Shown: positions 57,508 through 64,000 of the stretch, piece after piece | Position numbering within the stretch: position 1 is the stretch's first letter | How the letters are laid out: each line of letters begins with the position of its first letter | Assembly (NCBI GenBank): GCA_013397865.1 | Contig: VZTI01004542.1 | Span: 1,765,489 to 1,829,488, forward strand | Length of the DNA stretch: 64,000 bases | From: Struthidea cinerea | Lineage: Eukaryota > Chordata > Aves > Passeriformes > Corcoracidae | Direction: 5' to 3' | The notes under the pieces: model-generated | What the model was told of the DNA's origin: nothing | Databases searched by the model: none | What the model saw: only the letters and a program-made list of their open reading frames with translations | Position numbers and translations under genes: made by a program

Positions 57508-60500
57508 GAATGTTTCTGTGGGTGATGCTCATAGCTGAAATGGTCTTGGAGTAGTTATTTTGAGAGGAAATCTTGGCTCATGTTCATTGAGCTGAACTAC
57601 CAAGAGCAGCCTGTGAGGTGGAAGAAAAAGGGATGGGGAGAAAGGAAGCGGGTGGTGAGAGGATGTGTGTAGCAGAGAAGTGAAGCACCACTCACGTTAT
57701 CTCTTCCAAGCCCTCTGTTTTTCCTCCCTCTAGAGATGGCCGTTATTTCAAGTGGGCCCTGAGGTTTGGAAAAAAAGGTTTGGTATGTGTGTGAGCAGCA
57801 AGTATTGAGAAAATTGCCGTGCTGTGTGTAAATATAGCATGGAAGTTTATGACTGAGATGCATGGTGATGTCTTCACTCGAGTTTGGCTGTGAAGCTTTG
57901 GTGGGCATACCAAAGTACTTGTTGCCAGCCCAAATGGGTTGGTATAAAAGTAAATAAATACTTGTAAAAGATTGTACTGTTTCTGAGTGTTTCTCTCAAC
58001 TTTGGATGTTCTTGAAGAAATTGCTCTTTCTTAGCCTAAAAAGCAGCACTTAAGATATTTAGACAGAAGTGGTGCTGCCTCTCCAGAAGGGAATATTTGT
58101 ACAAATGTTTAAAGTGTCCAGTTAGTCTGGCAGGATTGTGACCGAGGCACGATACCGTGGCTGTGTGCATTTACACTGTAATTATGAATGGTCTGTGCTG
58201 TGAGACAGTGTGATGGCTTCAGTGCTGCCTTTTTGTTATAAATACAGCGTCTCTGGGCTGTATTGTTTAAAGACTCCTTTGGAAGCCTGATTTAATAGTG
58301 GAGCTGAGTGAATAATTCAAAACCTTTTTATCAAGTACTTGTTTAAATTCTTAAGTGAGCTCACCGTAACCTTTTTATGTACCCCTCCTGCATGTGTCAT
58401 ACAAATATTAGAATAATTGAGTTTTACTAGTGCAAATGTTTCTGTGAAGCAAATTTTTAGAGCTTGATGTATGACTGTTTATGGAAAGGGGAATGTTAAA
58501 ATCTCACACACCGGTGCCTATGCCAGAAACTTCTGCTGGCTTACTTAGGAAAAGGGTGGGGGGTTGGACCCTTGGCTTTGTTGGAGCAATCCTAACTGAG
58601 CTGGTTTGTCAGATTGACTTGTTTGCACTTTAAAAACCGAACACATGTATTTAAAGGAATTTCAGCTATATCTCTCTTACAGGACATTCTACAAACAGTA
58701 GCAGTACTTAGTTTAAAATATTTGCTTTTTTTCAGATAAATGGTATTTCTGACTCTTTTTCCTCTTCTCCCCCTTACATGAGACGAAGCAGCACATTCAG
58801 AATGCATCTGCTTAGCATCACTGAGTAGCTTAAAGGGATGCAGACGAGAGAAAATCCGTAGTTACCTTCCAGGTTTCATCATCCCTTGGCTTGAAGTCCA
58901 GTCCAGGCTGGAGGAGAGCCTTGCAGATAGGTAATTTGAGTGGATGTAGCATGCCTACTCACATGTATTAATGTGCAGACTTGCTGGTGAAAACTCATTA
59001 GTGTTAAGTCACTTCTGAGTGCTGATGTTCATTAAAAGGCAAATGAAAGCCTTGCCACCAGGCTGTCTGCAGAATTGGCATCCACTTGTCTTCTGCTTCT
59101 GAAGAAAAACATAAGACTTAAAAATTGAAAGCCAGCTCAAGAAGCAGGAGTTGAGGATTAGGCAGAGAACTGCGAGATGCTGTTTTCTCAGTGGAGTTGC
59201 TTAATTAGCTGCAAGAATTTAGTCAAGGCTGTTCATTCTGTTTGCAGACAAACCTTCTCCTGTGCATGCTCTGGCAGTCCTCTAACCTTCCTGGCACTGC
59301 TGAGCGTGTGCTTGGAGATGGGATGGAAAATCCTTACTCCTTCAGTGCATCATGGGTTTGCGAAGCCTGATTTGCAGGTACAGGGTTTGCTCTCTGAATT
59401 TTGGATTTCTTTGCTATTTTCCTCTCTGAACTCTGCTGCAGCCACCTTTAACAGTCTAAATGTTGTTACTGCAGAGCTGCCCAGGAACGTGCTGACCTCC
59501 AGCCACTGGTAATGCCACATGCCCCTCGCAACGCGTGCAGAGATCTGGAATTGCGGGCTTGTGTGCCATAGAAACTGCTATTGAAATCTTCCATTGCCTT
59601 CAGTCACAGCTGTTCCAAGTCTAACTACTGACAGTACGGATGCTAGAAACTGGGCATCCGTGTATCTATACCCAGGCCTATGAGAACCATACGGTGGTCT
59701 TTAGAAGTAGGAATTTTTAGGTTTTGGTGTTATTTTTAAAAAAAAAAAAAAACTAAACCAACCTCCAAACCCTGGCATCATCACAACAACCAACCTTGAA
59801 ATTGCAGAAGGCAGGCAGTGAAACATAAGAGCCAAGTAAACCTGTTCTTTTTTTGGCTTTCCTGAAATTGTCATATGTGTAAAGTCATATTTTCATTTTA
59901 CAAAAATGAGTCGTATCCAGCTCTGTACCAGTGGGCATGGGCCTCTGGTTGTGATGTTCTTGTAGTCTGTCAGCTTGAGTGGGAAGGGTGTTCAGACTTG
60001 GTCTGACTCCCTTACATCAGCTGTAGCATTGCTGCAGTTGGGTCTTTATCAAGTTGAAAACACCAAGGAAAATCTCATTCATGCCTCTTCATTTCCTTGT
60101 GATGCAGTATCAGTTCTAACTTGCCACTGTGGCTTCCTCGGACCTGAAAACAAATAGGAAATTTTGAGTGGACTTTTGCTTGTTTTTAATTAAATATTGG
60201 TGTAACAAGAGTTGTTTTGTGACAAGAAAGACCCAACAGTCTTACCAAACGTGCAGAACAAGCAGGCTATGTCTTGTCATCCCATTACGACATTCCCACT
60301 ATAGGAAATACCCTTTGTGCTTTGATAAATTTGTCCTTATTTATAGTGTGAAACTGCAAATTAGCATGTAAAATTGCTTTTGTGCATTGGAGATTTGTAA
60401 CAGTTCGTTGTCCCTTCAGATTTGTGTTGTAAAGTCTCTGTGAAGATAGGGGAGCAATATTACCTTATTTGTTATGGGGGAAATCTGAGACTTGGCAGCT

Positions 60501-62040
60501 TTTTCTGAGGTACCCATTAAATCTGAATGTTTGCAGAGTTTGCTGTAGTTTATGATTGAAGTTGGTGGTTGCAACAGGCAAGTTCCCACTGCAGCACAAA
60601 GTGAGGAGAGTGGGTGCCAGCTGAGCTTTGCCTGAAGTGATGAGTCTGAAGAGATGAAGGCTGGGGTGAGAATAAAAGAAGCTGTTGTCTCCTCATTCCC
60701 TGATTCTTTGATCACTGAGAAGAAATTAATGTGACCACGGAGCAAACTGATCTGTACATCTTGTGCTCAAGTTTTGTATAGTATATATAAAATAACCTAA
60801 AGGGGGAGCTGGATCAAAATAAGCTCTGGATTTTGTTGTAGCTTGTTGCTTTTTGGTTGCATACGGGTATTCTGCAAAGCAAGAGTTAATTTGTAAGTCT
60901 TGTCCCTATTTACATAAATACCATTGATATGTCACCCTCCCTGTGGTGACCTGTGAACCACCTCTGTTGGGTCTTCATGCTGTTCTAGATTTGGTTATGT
61001 CCTCTTTCTGCCCAGCAGAGATTTACACTCCATCCTTGTCTAATTTAAGCTGGTGGCTTTAAGTTTTCCTATTCATATAATAGTGTGTTAAAAAAAAAAA
61101 AATAGTTTTGCTTGTATTTGTCTCATTTAGCATTGTCAGAGAGGAAAACAGTTAAAGACTTGATGTGTATTTGGACTGGATGGAGTAATTATGAGGTACA
61201 GCTGAGTTATTTTCTTTCTTTTAAAGCTGCTTGTCATTTTCTGCTGTGGATATTTTGATTCTTGTTTATTTTGCTCCTTCGTTTGGAGAAGAATAGTCTG
61301 GGAGAGGGGAAGGAAGAGGCAGGGTTTACCCCTGTAACCATCATTGTTAGCCCTAACTTCTGCTAGAGCTTCGCTGCTTTGGCTCGACCTTTTTTTTAAA
61401 CTTGAGAAATGTGTTTTCGTTTGCGTTTCCATCTTGTTGCATTTAAAAACTACTCTATACCAGATTGTCTGAACACTAATGGGGGAATGTTTTTCAGAGA
61501 CTCGATAGAGTTTCCAGGCAGCTTTTCATCCACCAAGTACTGTACTGGGCTCTCACTGGTGAGGTTTTGCTTGGTTTGCTCTAAGAATCTGCAAAGCAAC
61601 TGTTCAAAATTGCTGACACATGTTAAGTAATGTGGAAATCACTATCCTAAGCCATTGAAGTCTGAGAGTGCTCATGTTGACAATAAGAACAAGATCTGAC
61701 CCCAAAAGTAATATGTGAACAGTCTCAATCTGGAGACCATTTCTAGTGTCTTCCCTTTGACTCTGGCTAGTTTGTGCTTTGGTCTTGGGTATAATATTTT
61801 TTAAAAAATTATTTACTTAGTCTCCTAAAAAACGCCATATTCTGCCTTGTCCATGTATTTTTGAATTATTTAACCACATGTGCATATTTGATGATGCCAA
61901 GTTCAGAGTAAAATTTTCAACTCTGTACTTGAGGATCATGAGAGTTAATGCTACTTCTAATAATAATGGTAGTGGTATAATGCTTATTTAATAAGAAATC
62001 CATCATCTTCCACCTCCCTCCTCCAAGCTTCTGGTTTTCA
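57508..62040 (+). other. Presumed intron, no recognised features
   Basis: T/G-rich with AT-rich patches; A runs near 59739 and 61090. There are no protein-like frames and no transposon fragments. Confidence 0.5.
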
Positions 62041-62320
62041 GGTTTGGGCGGCTGTAATCAGCCTGTACAACTTCCCTTCCTCCTCTCATGAATAAATCCA
62101 ACTACCTTATCTTCTCCATCGGAAAGTCTTCCCTGGCTTTAGCAGACTCTGGAGGAGGGTATAAAAGGGGCTTTCACTGGCTAACAGGAAGCGAAATGAA
62201 TGGAGGAACTTTTGATAATGCCCAGTCTGTCTGAGCAGGGGATCAGCCCGACTAAATTGAGGCAGATTAGTGAATGATAGTGCTTCAGCCGGGGCCAGAA
62301 TTATAAGTTTTTAATCTTGG
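62041..62320. promoter_or_regulatory. Possible intronic regulatory element with TATAAAAG
   Basis: TATAAAAGGGG at 62160-62170 matches the TATA-box consensus and sits in non-repetitive, balanced-composition sequence that stands out from the T-rich surroundings. An ATG 36 bp downstream (62196) opens only 12 codons. It may be an internal promoter or a conserved enhancer with a fortuitous TATA motif. Confidence 0.2.
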
Positions 62321-63070
62321 AACAAGCAATGATTTCTTCCTCCTAAACAGTGGTCAACTCCCTCTTTGATTTGGAGGCTTGCAGTCATCCATATTCAGTT
62401 AGTTTGGGTGTGTGGTTTCTTTTCTTTTTTCAGTCTGCATTCATGAGTCTCAACAAGCTTCGAGGAGTTTCTTGGTAGCAGTGATTTCGGTAAAACCTGT
62501 CATGGCCACATGCCATTTTTGCCAGTAACTTGTACTTTGCTTTGGATTTTTATGCCTATAATGAAGTCTTGTATTTCCCAGCTTTCTTAATATTGAGATG
62601 TGTTGTGCTGCCTCAGTCTTTTGCAATTAGCCCTGGGGTGGTTTGGGTATTTTTTTTATAAGCAGCATTTTTGTTTCTGGACACCTTCAGCCCTACTCTT
62701 TGTGTGTGAACATGTGTGACTCCTTGATTCCCACCCCACAACTTGGTGCAAACTTTTTGGTAATCCAGCTCAGTGGGAGGGAGAGATGGCTGAAAATCTA
62801 AATGGGGCAGCTTAGCTAATTGCCTTAGGCCTGACTCATCTGCTGGATAACACTAGTTTTATTGCAGCCCAACATGATTGACATTTGGGGAATTGCACTG
62901 GTATAATGCTGGCAGCAGCAGTGAAAAATCTGCCCTATTGTTTCTGATACGTTCGCTGTCTGAGGAAAACCTTTTTGTTACAAATAACTATCAGAAAGGC
63001 AACTAATGGAGTGAATTTAGTTTTTCTTTAAATCACTGACTATTCCCATTCCCAAGGAAAAAGACACGAG
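62321..63070 (+). other. Presumed intron; possibly conserved patch near its right end
   Basis: 62760-62930 is non-repetitive, with TAATTG, CTGACTCA (AP-1-like) and TTATTGCA-type motifs. No gene is recognised. Confidence 0.4.
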
Positions 63071-63125
63071 TGAAAGTAATATCCTATGTACTAACACTTT
63101 GCCTTGTTCTATGGTTTTTTTTCAG

Positions 63126-63180
63126 GCTTTTTTTCTTGGATTTTATTACTGGAAAACTCTCTAATGACAACTTTGCTTAG
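63126..63180 (+). other. Candidate 55-nt internal exon, plus strand
   Basis: This is the best splice-signal set in the window. A perfect TACTAAC branch motif lies at 63089-63095 (branch A 32 nt before the exon). It is followed by a pyrimidine-rich stretch ending GGTTTTTTTTCAG|G and, 55 nt later, the perfect donor TTAG|GTAAGTG. One frame is open throughout (reads FFSWILLLENSLMTTLL) and includes an ATG at 63164 in poor context. The other frames stop inside, so it could equally be a 5' UTR exon. Its own 3' end (CTTAG|GTAAGT) also has the form of a recursive site. The gene is not recognised. Confidence 0.35.
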
Positions 63181-64000
63181 GTAAGTGAAGCAAGATTTTT
63201 TTTTTCCTGGGGTTTTTTTTAGAATCCCTTCCCCTATCTTAACTTCTTTTGCATGTTGGGTTGTAACGTTGAGCTGCCAGCCAGCTGTGCTGCGCGTGCT
63301 GTGGTTAAAGGCTAGAAAGATGTTGTAAACAAAAGTAGGGGTAATGCCTCTAGTGTGACATAAGGACCTCATTTATTCATTTAATCAGATGAAGTGGACG
63401 TGGTGCAGAATAATGAAATACAGGTTATATCTGCACATTACTGCATAATCTCATCAGTTTACAAATTTTGTTTTCAAGAGATGCTCTGCATTTTTTTTCC
63501 CACTAGAAAGTGAACTTGTTGCTATCATTTAATGTAATTTTGTCATGAAATGAAACCTTCATTCTTCCAGGTTTGTAGATACAGTTGCTCTTCCTCCATC
63601 CCTTTCTCTTCCCTCTTTCCCTCAGGCAGGAGCTTCTGATATAGAGAAATCATAAAAAGCTTGAGAGTTTTATATTTTTTTTTAGCCCAAAGGATGGGAG
63701 AACATGAAGAAATGTAACAACCCTCTTCGATCTTCTGAACCCCATCTACACCTCTAAAATGCCAAATTCCACGTAATTGGTGATTGACAGGATTTCTGAG
63801 TGTTGATTGCAAACACCTGGTCTTGTCTATTTCTAAATATCTTTGGGGCATTCTGGGCACAAATCCAGTGCCACGGTGCCATGGGTGATGGGTGGAAGAA
63901 CTAAATGTGCTGCTGCACCAAAAGGTACTATGCTTTCCTTTGTGGTGGAGAGAAGACTCGACTGACCTCTGATGCAAGGCAGGAAGTTAATCCCTAGATA
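63181..64000 (+). other. Window end, presumed intron
   Basis: T-rich sequence with poly-T runs near 63197 and 63490. The minus-strand frame at 63543-63977 (144 codons) has no recognised domain and opposes the inferred transcription direction. I do not call it a gene. Confidence 0.45.

Noticed and set aside
63543..63977. 144-codon minus-strand frame at the window end
   Set aside because: Opposes the inferred transcription direction and shows no domain that I can name.
1..64000. CRISPR arrays, bacterial operons, phage or plasmid genes, integrated viral coding genes
   Set aside because: None seen. The only retroviral sequence is the solo LTR, and all other mobile sequence is CR1.

Overview
The window is vertebrate nuclear DNA, most likely from a bird. 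The best evidence is four 3'-end fragments of chicken repeat 1 (CR1) LINEs, with the TTGGGTTGGAAGGGACCTT-type core and an octamer tail of the ATTCTRTG type. Other support is low gene density, two CpG islands (one interrupted by a 375-N gap, typical of GC-rich avian promoters) and a solo retroviral LTR. I see no bacterial operons, phage genes, CRISPR arrays, tRNA or rRNA genes, and no open reading frame that I recognise as a known protein. Nearly all of the sequence is intronic or intergenic.

Layout. (1) 1-16.9 kb: non-coding sequence lying downstream of a minus-strand first exon, so probably the first intron of a leftward gene. It holds a few splice-flanked candidate mini-exons. (2) 16.37-17.22 kb: a CpG island with that candidate first exon and a textbook donor (AAG|GTAAGAG reading leftward). 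(3) 17.3-41.9 kb: a gap between two apparently divergent promoters. It contains a 23-copy GGAC tetranucleotide repeat beside a small CpG cluster, a 290-bp solo LTR with a 5-bp target duplication, three CR1 fragments, a homeodomain-motif-rich enhancer-like stretch and paired palindromic CACGTG E-boxes. (4) 42.1-43.1 kb: a second CpG island with the assembly gap, flanked by a CR1 fragment. (5) 43.1-64 kb: T/G-rich DNA with many T runs, consistent with a rightward-transcribed long intron. It contains several candidate exons, including a 55-nt one at 63126-63180 with a perfect TACTAAC branch motif, and a candidate recursive splice site at 52053/52054.

How it fits together: the simplest model is two divergent genes about 25 kb apart, each represented here by its promoter and part of a long first intron, with regulatory sequence and old transposons between them. 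Neither gene can be named from the sequence. All exon candidates rest on splice signals and reading-frame logic only. GT/AG pairs occur often by chance, so confidences are low. I found no convincing novel molecular system. The most checkable signals are the LTR, the GGAC repeat next to a donor, the juxtaposed AG|GTAAGT site, the 55-nt exon and the paired E-boxes.
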